Positions 43,774 to 51,871 of a stretch of 64,000 bases of DNA are shown here, piece by piece (within the stretch, counting starts at the first letter, position 1; each line of letters begins with the position of its first letter). The translations under genes and the position numbers were made by a program. This DNA comes from Dehalococcoidia bacterium UBA2991. Lineage in GTDB: Bacteria > Chloroflexota > Dehalococcoidia > Tepidiformales > Tepidiformaceae. The DNA lies in NCBI GenBank assembly GCA_002346645.1, contig DEAD01000014.1, positions 87,043 through 151,042 on the forward strand, written 5' to 3'. A model generated the notes under the pieces. That model did no database searches and had not been told where the DNA came from. It saw only the letters and a program-made list of their open reading frames with translations.

Positions 43774-44793
43774 GTGGCCAACACTAGCCAGGCAATGGAA
43801 CCAAGCGAAGAAGTTTTGAAGGACCTGCATTTCCGGATGGTGCGAATACGCCATTTTGAGGAAGAGGCCGGAAAGCTTATGGAACAGGGCAAGTCGCCCG
43901 GGGCTCTACACCTTTATATCGGAGAGGAAGCAGTCGCCTCAGGTGTAATGGTGCACCTCAGCGACAACGACCAGATCACAAGCACACATCGCGGTCATGG
44001 CCACCTGGTGGCTAAGGGCGGCGAGTTCAAACGCATGTATGCAGAGCTTTTCGGTCGAGAGACGGGATACAACAAAGGCCGCGGCGGCAGCATGCACATC
44101 TCGAACGTTGATGCTGGAATGCTAGGTGCCAACGGGATCGTGGCGGCGGGACCGCCAATCGCTGTGGGCGCGGCCTTCTCAAACAAATACCTCGCACGCA
44201 TCGAGGGGCGTGACCAGATGAACGTGGCAGTACCTTTTTTCGGCGACGGTGCCACAAACGAGGGAGCGTTTCACGAGGCAGCCAACATGGCGGCAGTCTG
44301 GAAACTGCCGGTGGTGTTCGTATGCGAAAACAACGGTTTCGGTGAATTCACCCGCCAGGAAGACCATCAGGCAATCAGTGACATCGCCGATCGTGCGGCA
44401 GGCTATGGCATGCCAGGAGTCATCTGCGATGGCATGGATGCAGTAGCAGTTTGGGAAGCCGCTGGCGAAGCCATTGAACGTGCTCGCAATGGGGAAGGGC
44501 CCACGTTAGTGGAATGCAAGACCTACCGCTTTGTAGACCACGTTGGCCTCAGCGGCATCGGCCTGCATTACCGTACAGACGAAGAGCTCGAGGCATGGCG
44601 CGCACGCGACCCAATCGAGCAGCATGAAAAGCGGCTGATCGAGTTAGGGGTAATGACCCAAGACGAAGTCCAAGCGGTACATGACGCTGTGATGGAGGAC
44701 ATCGCAGAATCCATCGAATTCGCAGAGAACAGCCCGCTACCAGACCCGGCAGACCTACTGAACGACGTCTACACGCCCACAGCGGCGAGTTAG
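43774..44793 (+). CDS. 2-oxoacid / acetoin dehydrogenase E1 component, alpha subunit
   Basis: A 339-residue ThDP-dependent E1 alpha subunit of the acetoin/pyruvate dehydrogenase type. The ThDP/Mg motif is GDGATNEGAFHEAANMA to VVFVCENN; the phosphorylation-loop region is YRFVDHVGLSGIG. It forms an alpha2beta2 tetramer with the next gene and decarboxylates or cleaves the 2-oxo substrate, passing the acyl group to E2. GTG 43774 has GGAGG five bases upstream; the longer frame to 43714 has no such site. acoX downstream favours acetoin as substrate. Confidence 0.9.
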   Translation: MANTSQAMEPSEEVLKDLHFRMVRIRHFEEEAGKLMEQGKSPGALHLYIGEEAVASGVMVHLSDNDQITSTHRGHGHLVAKGGEFKRMYAELFGRETGYNKGRGGSMHISNVDAGMLGANGIVAAGPPIAVGAAFSNKYLARIEGRDQMNVAVPFFGDGATNEGAFHEAANMAAVWKLPVVFVCENNGFGEFTRQEDHQAISDIADRAAGYGMPGVICDGMDAVAVWEAAGEAIERARNGEGPTLVECKTYRFVDHVGLSGIGLHYRTDEELEAWRARDPIEQHEKRLIELGVMTQDEVQAVHDAVMEDIAESIEFAENSPLPDPADLLNDVYTPTAAS

Positions 44794-44803
44794 GAGCGAA
44801 GCA

Positions 44804-45808
44804 ATGACCACAGCAGATGCGCCCGCAGAGCGGCAACTTGTTTACACACTCGCGATCACGGAGGGCGTTCGCCAGGCGCTCCAAGAAGATCCTCTAGCCT
44901 TTATGGCAGGAGAGGACATCGGCGAAGCTGGCAGCGTCTTTGGAATTTACCGAGGCCTGTACGATGAGTTTGGTCCCGACCGTGTGCTGGACACGCCAAT
45001 CAGTGAGTCGGGAATCATCGGCCTAGCAGTGGGTGCTGGGGCCACCGGCCTTAAGCCTATCGTCGACATCATGTTCATGGACTTCATCGGGGAGTGCATG
45101 GACGAAATTGTCAACCAACTTGCGAAGATGCGATACATGTTCGGCGGCAAGGCAACGCTGCCGGTTACTGTCCTAACCATGTCCGGAGCAGGATTGAACC
45201 TGGCTGCGCAGCACTCCCAAAGTCTTGAGGCCTGGCTTTGCCACACCCCAGGGCTGAAGGTAGTAATGCCAGCAACCGCATACGACGTGAAGGGCGCGAT
45301 CATCACGGCCGCACGTGAGCCAAATCCAGTATTCGTTGTCATGTGCAAGGGCCTTATGGCACTTCCCGGTGATGTGCCAGAAGAGCCGTACACTCTTCCC
45401 ATTGGCAAGGCGAAAGTGGTTCGCGAGGGCGAAGGCCTCACAATCGTGGCCCACGGCCGCATGATCCACGAGGCTACAAAGGCCGCGGATTTGCTCGAAG
45501 CCGATGGGGTGAGCGTAGAAGTCATCGACCCGTTGTGGCTGCAGCCACTCGACACAGAGACGATCATTAACTCAGTCTCGAAGACGCATAACGCACTTGT
45601 GGTACACGAGGCGGTGCGCTTTGGTGGTATAGGCGCGGAGATCGCAGCTCAAATTGCTGAGCTGTCATTCGACTACCTCGATGCACCTGTAGCACGCGTA
45701 GCCGCGCCGTTCTCACCGGTTCCGTTCAGCCCAGTACTGGAGCAGAGTTACGTGCCAAACGCGGAGCGCATCGCGACCGAGGCAAAGCGCATCCTCGGGT
45801 TAGGCTAG
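44804..45808 (+). CDS. 2-oxoacid / acetoin dehydrogenase E1 component, beta subunit
   Basis: A 334-residue E1 beta subunit. It has the transketolase-pyrimidine domain (EGVRQALQEDPLAFMAGEDIG, DTPISESGIIGLAVGAG) and the C-terminal transketolase domain (VIDPLWLQPLDTETI). E in the first segment activates ThDP. It is spaced ten bases from E1 alpha. Its TAG stop is in the same reading frame as the following acoX, with only three bases before a CTG that may start acoX. Confidence 0.92.
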   Translation: MTTADAPAERQLVYTLAITEGVRQALQEDPLAFMAGEDIGEAGSVFGIYRGLYDEFGPDRVLDTPISESGIIGLAVGAGATGLKPIVDIMFMDFIGECMDEIVNQLAKMRYMFGGKATLPVTVLTMSGAGLNLAAQHSQSLEAWLCHTPGLKVVMPATAYDVKGAIITAAREPNPVFVVMCKGLMALPGDVPEEPYTLPIGKAKVVREGEGLTIVAHGRMIHEATKAADLLEADGVSVEVIDPLWLQPLDTETIINSVSKTHNALVVHEAVRFGGIGAEIAAQIAELSFDYLDAPVARVAAPFSPVPFSPVLEQSYVPNAERIATEAKRILGLG

Positions 45809-45811
45809 CCC

Positions 45812-46858
45812 CTGACCCGCTCGCGCCCTCTTGGGATTGCCGCCAACCCTGCTTCGGGGAAGGACATACGCCGTCTAGTCGCGCGTGCGTCCGTATTCGA
45901 CAATCAGGAGAAACGAGCGATCGTGCGACGCGCAATTATGGGCGCTCTCGCGAGCGGCGTGGATGATTTCCGCTACATGCCCGATACCCACGGCATTACT
46001 GCAGCCGCCGCTGAAGAGTTTGCAAAAGAGGCTAACTTCGTAGCCGTCGAAGGGACCCATACCGCCAGCACGCTCGACACAATTCGGGCTGCCGAAGCGA
46101 TGCAGGAAGAGGGGTGCGGGGCTGTCCTTACTCTCGGGGGAGACGGCACAAATCGCGCCTTCGCTCTAGGTTGGCAAGATGCGACTATCGTTCCTATCTC
46201 GACGGGCACAAACAACGTCTTTCCCACAATGGTAGAGGCAACAGTGGCGGGTTCCGCAGCGGGGCTTATCGCAACGGAGCAAGTTCCGCTGAAAGACGTA
46301 GCTACGCAGGTAAAAGCAGTCCACGTGAAGATAGAGGAGGAAAAGGACGACCTCGCTCTCGTAGACGCAGTGCTAGCAGCGGACCGATTCGTGGGATCTC
46401 GAGCCATCTGGGGCGGGGAACGCCTAAGAGAGGCTGTGCTAACAAGAGCAGAATCATCTGCAGTGGGGATTACGTCCATAGGAGGCTTGCTAGAGCCACT
46501 TGCACCAGATGAAGACGAGGCCCTCCACCTTAAGCTGGGTCCAGGAGAAGGAGGAGTCTCTGTTTTGGCACCAATTGCTCCAGGTCTATATGAGCCAATC
46601 GCGGTACGGTCCCATCAGCGAATTCCACTTGAAAAGAATGTCTTTCTGCAGGGCCCAGGGGTCCTCGCGTTCGATGGGGAGCGGGAGCGTGTGTTGAAAC
46701 CGGGACAAGCCGCTACACTCCAAGTTGCCCGGAACGGACCTTGGGTAGTTGACGTCCCCGCGACGCTCAAATATGCAGCGAGCTCAGGCCTATTTCAGGA
46801 GGCACTAACACCTGACAGCTTGTCAGGGAAAAAGAAACTCCAAAAGGATGGAGAGTGA
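45812..46858 (+). CDS. acoX: AcoX-like acetoin catabolism protein (ATP-NAD kinase fold), probable CTG start
   Basis: A diacylglycerol/NAD-kinase-like protein with the GGDGTNR motif, matching AcoX of acetoin operons. The conserved AcoX N-terminus (GIAANPASGKDIRRLVARA) is encoded from about 45833, upstream of the first canonical start, GTG 45923. Between the E1 beta stop (45806-45808) and that GTG there is no in-frame ATG, GTG or TTG, so I infer initiation at CTG 45812 with AGG seven bases upstream, giving 348 residues. ATT 45836 is a weaker alternative. Its exact biochemical role in acetoin breakdown is unknown. Confidence 0.82.
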   Translation: MTRSRPLGIAANPASGKDIRRLVARASVFDNQEKRAIVRRAIMGALASGVDDFRYMPDTHGITAAAAEEFAKEANFVAVEGTHTASTLDTIRAAEAMQEEGCGAVLTLGGDGTNRAFALGWQDATIVPISTGTNNVFPTMVEATVAGSAAGLIATEQVPLKDVATQVKAVHVKIEEEKDDLALVDAVLAADRFVGSRAIWGGERLREAVLTRAESSAVGITSIGGLLEPLAPDEDEALHLKLGPGEGGVSVLAPIAPGLYEPIAVRSHQRIPLEKNVFLQGPGVLAFDGERERVLKPGQAATLQVARNGPWVVDVPATLKYAASSGLFQEALTPDSLSGKKKLQKDGE

Positions 46859-46859
46859 C

Positions 46860-48224
46860 ATGCCAACAGAGATCTACATGAAGAAACTCGGCATGACCAT
46901 GACGGAAGGTACCGTTGCCGAGTGGCATATTCCCGACGGTGGAGAGGTAAAGCTAGGCGAAGACCTCTACCGCCTAGAAACCGAGAAAATCGAGATGGAA
47001 GTGGAAGCAGATGCCGCTGGGATCGTGCGCCATCTGGTGCCGAGTGAGACCACAGTCGATCCTGGAGCAGTTGTTGGATGGATCTTCGCAAGCGACGAAG
47101 AAATTCCCGACACCCTTCCTGGCTCAGACACACTGGGAACAGCAGAGGAAAGCGTCGAACCCAAAATAGCTGAACCAGCAGCAACAGCAGCTCCAGCAAC
47201 TGCAGGAGGAGAGCGTGTTCCGGCCTCACCCGCTGCTCGAAAGCTGGCAAAAGAGCTTAACGTGGAGCTGGCAACTGTAGCAGGGACAGGACCACGGGGC
47301 CGCGTGACCGAAGATGATGTGCGGAATGCACACGAAGCACCGGCAACAACCCCTGAAACCATTACACCGGTACCGGCCTCACCGTTGGCACGGAAACGTG
47401 CATCAGCATTGGGTGTCGACTTGTCAACGGTTACGGGATCGGGTCCTGGGGGCCGCATCACAAAAGAAGACGTGGAAGCGGCTGCAAGCGGACCGGCCAC
47501 CACTGCCCCGGCCGTAAAACCAGCAGGAGGCACTCGCGAGGACGAGCTAATGGCCGTCCGTGGCATGCGGAAGGTCATCGCCGAACGCATGTACGCGAGC
47601 CTTCAAGAAACGGCACAGCTCACCATGGACATGGACGTAGCCATGGACGACTGCGTAAAGCTTCGAACACAGCTCATCGAGGAATGGGCAGGCGACAACA
47701 TACGTCCCTCCTACACGGACATCACTATGAAGGCTGTTGCCAAGGCCTTGATTGAGCATCCGCGAATGAACGCCCAATTTTTGGGAACGGAAATGAACAT
47801 CCGAGGGGAGGTTCATGTTGGGATGGCAGTCGCTCTTGACGAGGGACTGGTTGTCCCGGTGTTGCGGAATGTCGACCAGCTTAGCTTGAAGGAAATCGCG
47901 CAGGAATCCTCACGACTAGCTGGACTAGCTCGCGAGGGGAACCTCAGTCTTGATGACATGTCCGGAGGTACCTTCACTGTCTCAACACTTGGAATGTTTG
48001 GAGTCAACTCATTCACTCCTATTCTCAACCCCCCCGAGGTGGGCATCCTGGGCGTGAACAGACTTCGCGACGACGTACGCTGGGAAGGTGAGCGGGCTAT
48101 TCGGCAGAAGGCAATGATTCTAAGTCTGACATGGGACCACCGGGCCCTAGATGGGGCCCCAGCTGCACAATTCCTTGCATCCGTACGAGACCACCTCGAA
48201 GCGCCCTACAGGCTGCTGGTCTAG
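46860..48224 (+). CDS. 2-oxoacid dehydrogenase E2, dihydrolipoamide acyltransferase (two subunit-binding domains)
   Basis: A 454-residue E2 core. The N-terminal lipoyl domain has K43 in ETEKIEMEV. Two peripheral subunit-binding domains follow, at about 121-157 (ASPAARKLAKEL to RGRVTEDDV) and 172-208 (ASPLARKRASAL to GGRITKEDV), separated by Ala/Pro/Thr linkers. The C-terminal catalytic domain ends with DHRALDG (His about 427). It transfers the acyl group from lipoate to CoA. ATG 46860 follows the acoX stop by one base. A single subunit-binding domain is usual. Confidence 0.93.
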   Translation: MPTEIYMKKLGMTMTEGTVAEWHIPDGGEVKLGEDLYRLETEKIEMEVEADAAGIVRHLVPSETTVDPGAVVGWIFASDEEIPDTLPGSDTLGTAEESVEPKIAEPAATAAPATAGGERVPASPAARKLAKELNVELATVAGTGPRGRVTEDDVRNAHEAPATTPETITPVPASPLARKRASALGVDLSTVTGSGPGGRITKEDVEAAASGPATTAPAVKPAGGTREDELMAVRGMRKVIAERMYASLQETAQLTMDMDVAMDDCVKLRTQLIEEWAGDNIRPSYTDITMKAVAKALIEHPRMNAQFLGTEMNIRGEVHVGMAVALDEGLVVPVLRNVDQLSLKEIAQESSRLAGLAREGNLSLDDMSGGTFTVSTLGMFGVNSFTPILNPPEVGILGVNRLRDDVRWEGERAIRQKAMILSLTWDHRALDGAPAAQFLASVRDHLEAPYRLLV

Positions 48225-48235
48225 GAGCCATCACA

Positions 48236-49633
48236 ATGACGGAAACAACGTTCGATGTGATTGTTGTCGGAGGCGGTCCAGGTGGATACGTGGCGGCAAT
48301 TCGCGCCGCACAGCTGGGACTAGAAGCAGCTGTGGTGGAGCGCGAACACCTAGGAGGCATATGCCTCAACTGGGGCTGCATCCCAACCAAGACACTCCTT
48401 CACACAGCTGACCTCTATCGAGAGATCCAAGATGCAGAGAGCTATGGCATAACCGCAAAGGCGAACTTCGACATTGACAAGGTCGTGAGCCGGTCCCGAG
48501 CAGTAGCAAACCAGCTCAACAGCGGGGTTAAATTCCTACTGAAAAAGCACAATGTGGAGGTCTACGACGGCTTCGCACGACTGACAGGAGAAGGCTGCCT
48601 CGAGGTTGAAAAGGACGGGGAAGTTGTAGCGCAGTTAGGAGCAGACAACATCATCGTGGCTACAGGAGCGCGGGCACGTTCCCTGCCAGGTCTGGAACCA
48701 GATGGTGAGCTGATTTGGACATACAAGGAAGCCATGGTGCCAACGACTATGCCTGCCTCATTGCTAGTCATCGGTTCTGGGGCAATAGGCGTTGAGTTCG
48801 CTAGCTTCTATCGCTCCCTGGGGTCTGAGGTAACAGTGGTAGAAGTGTTGCCTCGCATCCTGCCTGTGGAGGACGAGGAAATCTCAGCTTTTGCACGGGA
48901 GGAGTTCGAGAAGCAGGGCATCACGATTCACACAAATGCTACTGTTCAGGCTTTGGAAAAAGGTTCGGATAGTGTTACAGCCACCATCACGACCGACGAT
49001 GGGCCCATAGAGGCGACATTCGACCGCGCCATCCTGGCAGTTGGAGTTACCGGCAACGTTGAAGGTCTGGGCCTAGAGGCTACGGCAGCAACAGTTGACC
49101 GCGGGGCGATCGTCGTGAACGAGTGGCTAGAAACAGAAGAAACCGGGCTCTACGCGATAGGCGACGTAGCTGGTCCGCCCCTACTGGCACACAAGGCTAT
49201 GCACGAGGGGGTTTTGTGCGTCGACCGCATCGCAGGACTGGCCTCTGCGCGACCAATAGAACGCCGTCGTATACCGGGCTGTACCTACTGCCACCCACAG
49301 ATCGCAAGTGTGGGTTTGACAGAAGCAGCAGCACAGGAAGAAGGCTTCAAGGTGCGAGTGGGCCGCTTTCCACTCGTTGGGAATGGAAAGGCAATCGCCG
49401 TCGGAGACACCGCGGGAATGGTTAAGACAGTCTTCGATTCAGATACAGACGAGCTCCTCGGTGCGCATATGGTGGGACCCGACGTGACCGAGATGATCCA
49501 GGGGTTCGTGGTCGCCATGGGCCTAGAAACCACTGAGGCAGAACTAATGGAAACTATCTTTCCACACCCCACTATCTCCGAAGCAATGCATGAGTCGGTA
49601 CTCGAAGCCTATGATCGAGCACTCCATATCTAG
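48236..49633 (+). CDS. lpdA: Dihydrolipoyl dehydrogenase (E3)
   Basis: A 465-residue FAD flavoprotein that reoxidises dihydrolipoamide with NAD. The FAD motif GGGPGGYVAA, the redox disulfide C43-x4-C48 (GGICLNWGCIPTK), the NAD motif GSGAIGVEF and the C-terminal HPTISEAMHES His-Glu pair are complete. ATG 48236 with AGGAG upstream, 11 bases after the E2 stop. Fifth gene of the operon E1alpha-E1beta-acoX-E2-E3. Confidence 0.95.
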   Translation: MTETTFDVIVVGGGPGGYVAAIRAAQLGLEAAVVEREHLGGICLNWGCIPTKTLLHTADLYREIQDAESYGITAKANFDIDKVVSRSRAVANQLNSGVKFLLKKHNVEVYDGFARLTGEGCLEVEKDGEVVAQLGADNIIVATGARARSLPGLEPDGELIWTYKEAMVPTTMPASLLVIGSGAIGVEFASFYRSLGSEVTVVEVLPRILPVEDEEISAFAREEFEKQGITIHTNATVQALEKGSDSVTATITTDDGPIEATFDRAILAVGVTGNVEGLGLEATAATVDRGAIVVNEWLETEETGLYAIGDVAGPPLLAHKAMHEGVLCVDRIAGLASARPIERRRIPGCTYCHPQIASVGLTEAAAQEEGFKVRVGRFPLVGNGKAIAVGDTAGMVKTVFDSDTDELLGAHMVGPDVTEMIQGFVVAMGLETTEAELMETIFPHPTISEAMHESVLEAYDRALHI

Positions 49634-49679
49634 CATTCCAGAAGCACCCATCCAGTTGTAAAGTAACAATAGGACGAGG

Positions 49680-50216
49680 GTGGTTACGGAGAGGGTCATG
49701 GGAGCGCTGATCGACCATCTGAAAGCCCTTGCCACCGATACGGCTAGCATCGAGGAAGTGACAGCTGCAGCTGAAGCAGCTTTAGCAGGAGGGGAGCTCC
49801 TAACCTCAGAGCTAGAAGATCCTGAAGGGGCCATCACCAAAGCAAAACAAGAGGTAGAGGCGCTAAACCGTGAGGTTGAAGGGGCAATCAAGCGGTTTCC
49901 TGCCAGCCAAAGCGCTGGCTTTCATCGCACCGACCTAGACCCGAGGGCAATGGCAGTAATCGCAACTATGGCATACGCCCGTCGTGGCGGAGTCTACTTA
50001 CCAAAGGATCTTGAAGAGATGGTGGCAGATGGACGAGTGTCGGAGGAGTGGCACGCACGGGAATCAGTCCGCATTCGAGTACTACTACTCATTCTGCCTA
50101 TGTTTATTGCTGCTCTCGAGCGTGCAGAGCTCATCCCTGCAACTTTCGCAACTGGCATAACAGAGGTCGCACAGCGGTTGGGCCGTGTACGAATTCCACA
50201 AATAACAACGACATAG
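49680..50216 (+). CDS. Hypothetical helical protein
   Basis: A 178-residue protein that I do not recognise. Residues about 20-75 are predicted helical and coiled-coil-like, rich in Ala/Glu (EEVTAAAEAALAGGELL, AKQEVEALNREVEGAIKR). The C-terminal third (RIRVLLLILPMFIAALERAEL) is hydrophobic but amphipathic. There is no signal peptide or cysteine. GTG 49680 has AGGA five bases upstream; ATG 49698 is an alternative. It precedes the two AhpD-family genes on the same strand and may form an operon with them. Confidence 0.65.
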   Translation: MVTERVMGALIDHLKALATDTASIEEVTAAAEAALAGGELLTSELEDPEGAITKAKQEVEALNREVEGAIKRFPASQSAGFHRTDLDPRAMAVIATMAYARRGGVYLPKDLEEMVADGRVSEEWHARESVRIRVLLLILPMFIAALERAELIPATFATGITEVAQRLGRVRIPQITTT

Positions 50217-50236
50217 CAGGTCAGAATATTGCAGCG

Positions 50237-50764
50237 GTGGGTTCACGGCGTGAGAATGCCCTAGTGACTTGGCTAAAAACGGAACAGGGAATCGCACAAT
50301 TCGATGCAGCGCTAGCACTTCGTCCTGAATTGCGCGACCTGTACGCCGCTTTTTACGGCAAGTTATGGGACGATGAGCTGCTGCCTTCAAGCCTGCTCGA
50401 GATATGTCGTCTCAGAGTCGCACAGTTACATGAATGCGAAGCGGAATTGGCAGTTCGTCATGAGGGAGCAAGTGTAAGCGAGGAACAGATACGGGCCTTG
50501 GCGAACTGGCAAGAGAGTGACCTGTTCAGTGAGCCCGAGAAAGCAGCCTTAACGCTTTCCGAAAAGGTTCCTTGGCAACATCATGATTTGACCGACGAGG
50601 ACTACTCGGATCTACGAACACATTTCGGCGAGGCAAAAGCGGTAGCACTAACTGTAGGAATTGCACTGTTCGACGCGAACTGCCGGTTACGGTTGGCGTT
50701 TGACACTGACCCAACGCCAATCCGTGCAACCAGACCGGCCTCGAGCCAAGGTCCAATCTATTAA
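50237..50764 (+). CDS. Carboxymuconolactone decarboxylase / AhpD-like family protein
   Basis: A 175-residue all-helical CMD-fold protein. The core ELRDLYAAFYGKLWDDELLP, LEICRLRVAQLHECEAELAVRHEGA and later ALTVGIALFDANCRLRL fit the family. The redox CxxC site of AhpD is CEAE, so one cysteine is replaced by glutamate, as in a non-peroxidase CMD subgroup. GTG 50237 is the first canonical start but its AGG is 16 bases away; ATT 50228 has AGG seven bases upstream, so the true start is uncertain. It neighbours the selenoprotein. Confidence 0.75.
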   Translation: MGSRRENALVTWLKTEQGIAQFDAALALRPELRDLYAAFYGKLWDDELLPSSLLEICRLRVAQLHECEAELAVRHEGASVSEEQIRALANWQESDLFSEPEKAALTLSEKVPWQHHDLTDEDYSDLRTHFGEAKAVALTVGIALFDANCRLRLAFDTDPTPIRATRPASSQGPIY

Positions 50765-50784
50765 GTTTTTCGAAGGAGGAAGCA

Positions 50785-51300
50785 ATGTCGACCAAACCAC
50801 GGGTGAGTTCGGCGATACCAGGAGAGGAACCCAGCTTCGGCACGGCCCTGGCTCATCAGCCTGGACTAGCAGGAGCCTTCGGGATGCTCTACAGCACGTT
50901 CTGGAGTAAGGGAGCACTTGACCACCGCACAAAAGAAGTCACACGGATGCGCAACGCCCGGGTGACAGACTGCGGTTACTGAAAGAACGTTCGCTTCGCC
51001 GTGGCGCGTGAGCAAGGGCTTTCTGAAGAACAAGTAACCGAAATTTCCGACAATTACGAAGAGTCGGACCTTTCCCCAAGAGACAAAGCTGCGATCGCCT
51101 TCACCGACGCGATCATCGGCGATCCACGACAGGTGTCACCAGAGTTGCAGAGACGCCTAAGGGAACATTTTAGCGACCCAGAGATCGTAGAGATGGCACT
51201 CGGAGTGGGGCTTTTCATGAGCCTCTCAAAGGTATTGATCACACTTGGGATGGAGCCAGAGGAGATGACTACCGAGATCGTCCCAACCCCGGCTTCGTAG
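50785..51300 (+). CDS. AhpD-like selenoprotein (CxxU; in-frame TGA decoded as selenocysteine)
   Basis: The gene reads through a TGA at 50980-50982 to make 171 residues. The first half (65 residues) ends DCGY; the second continues KNVRFAVAREQGLSEEQV and matches AhpD/CMD proteins without any frame change. The TGA occupies the second cysteine of the CxxC redox site (CGYU66). A SECIS-like stem-loop starts seven bases after it. The product is probably a thiol/selenol peroxidase or disulfide reductase-like enzyme. GGAGG is six bases before the ATG. Homology on both sides of a single TGA, the cysteine position and the hairpin favour Sec over a pseudogene. selA/B/C/D are not in this window. Confidence 0.85.
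50989..51013 (+). promoter_or_regulatory. Putative bacterial SECIS element
   Basis: The stem-loop begins 7 bases after the TGA. Lower stem pairs 50989-50994 with 51008-51013 (6 pairs, including two G-U). A small internal loop follows, then an upper 3-bp stem (50997-50999 with 51004-51006), with apical loop CGTG at 51000-51003 containing G and U. The loop G-U lies 19-20 bases after TGA, similar to E. coli fdhF. Folding was done by hand. Confidence 0.65.
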
Positions 51301-51354
51301 ATTACCTGGACAGGCGAGTGCCCACCTTTTGGCGTAACATCAGGCCACTCCGAA

Positions 51355-51468
51355 ATGGCACCACAACGTGGGATGCCGGGCGAGAACAAAGGAGCACAGG
51401 GCGTGGTTCTTGAAGCGCAAGTGACCAAACTCCCATTTGGAAAGATTCCGGAGGCCACGAAGCGATGA
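51355..51468 (+). CDS. Possible small protein (37 aa) coupled to the Rieske gene
   Basis: The frame is open from the selenoprotein stop and has ATG at 51355; the product is basic (begins MAPQRGMPGENKG) and its TGA overlaps the ATG of the Rieske gene as ATGA. No clear Shine-Dalgarno is seen. Its product is not recognisable. The overlap and open frame are the only support; chance is possible. Confidence 0.25.
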   Translation: MAPQRGMPGENKGAQGVVLEAQVTKLPFGKIPEATKR

Positions 51469-51860
51469 GCGAGAAAACTGACGGCGAGATCCCTTTCACT
51501 CCGGTGGGTCCTGCAGACATGCTCAAGCCAGGCGAGAGCGCAATCATCGAAATTGAGGATGATTCAATCGTGCTCGTGAACCTGAGAGATGGGTACTTTG
51601 CGATCGAGAACCGCTGCTCGCACGACGATGGCCCGTTGGGCCAGGGGCGACTAGTGGGATACGAGATAGACTGCCCTCGACACGGGGCAAAATTTGATGT
51701 GCGGGATGGAGCGGCAAAGTCGCTACCCGCGTTCAGGCCAGTTGCATCCTTTCCCGTGCGGTACAACGAAGACACCGACGAGATCGAAGTCCAGTACAAG
51801 AAGCCAGAGCCCCCTAAGGTGATCGAGGATCCGCGGGGGTTCAACTTCAACTTCAGCTAA
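51465..51860 (+). CDS. Rieske [2Fe-2S] ferredoxin-type protein
   Basis: A 131-residue small Rieske protein. The cluster ligands are in CSHDDGPLG (C-x-H) and CPRHGAKFD (C-x2-H). It lacks a signal anchor, so it is a soluble ferredoxin-like electron carrier, or the small component of a non-heme oxygenase. GGAGG is nine bases upstream of the ATG. It lies between the AhpD-like selenoprotein and the CoA-transferase, suggesting an electron-transfer link, unproven. Confidence 0.88.
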   Translation: MSEKTDGEIPFTPVGPADMLKPGESAIIEIEDDSIVLVNLRDGYFAIENRCSHDDGPLGQGRLVGYEIDCPRHGAKFDVRDGAAKSLPAFRPVASFPVRYNEDTDEIEVQYKKPEPPKVIEDPRGFNFNFS

Positions 51861-51871
51861 GGAACATTGCC

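Noticed and set aside
44947..45567. 206-residue ORF opposite E1 beta
   Set aside because: Antisense shadow; low-complexity composition with no motif.
50048..50236. N-terminal extension of the CMD protein back to 50048
   Set aside because: This stretch overlaps the preceding gene in another frame and its sequence is not family-like.
50785..50982. Treating the AhpD-like gene as a pseudogene or as two genes
   Set aside because: Only one TGA, no frameshift, exactly at the redox cysteine, with SECIS-like stem. A start at GTG 51001 for the second half would begin inside the conserved helix.
50000..51300. TGA as a reassigned sense codon genome-wide
   Set aside because: TGA is used as a normal stop in many genes here, including tightly overlapping starts such as ATGA and GTGA.
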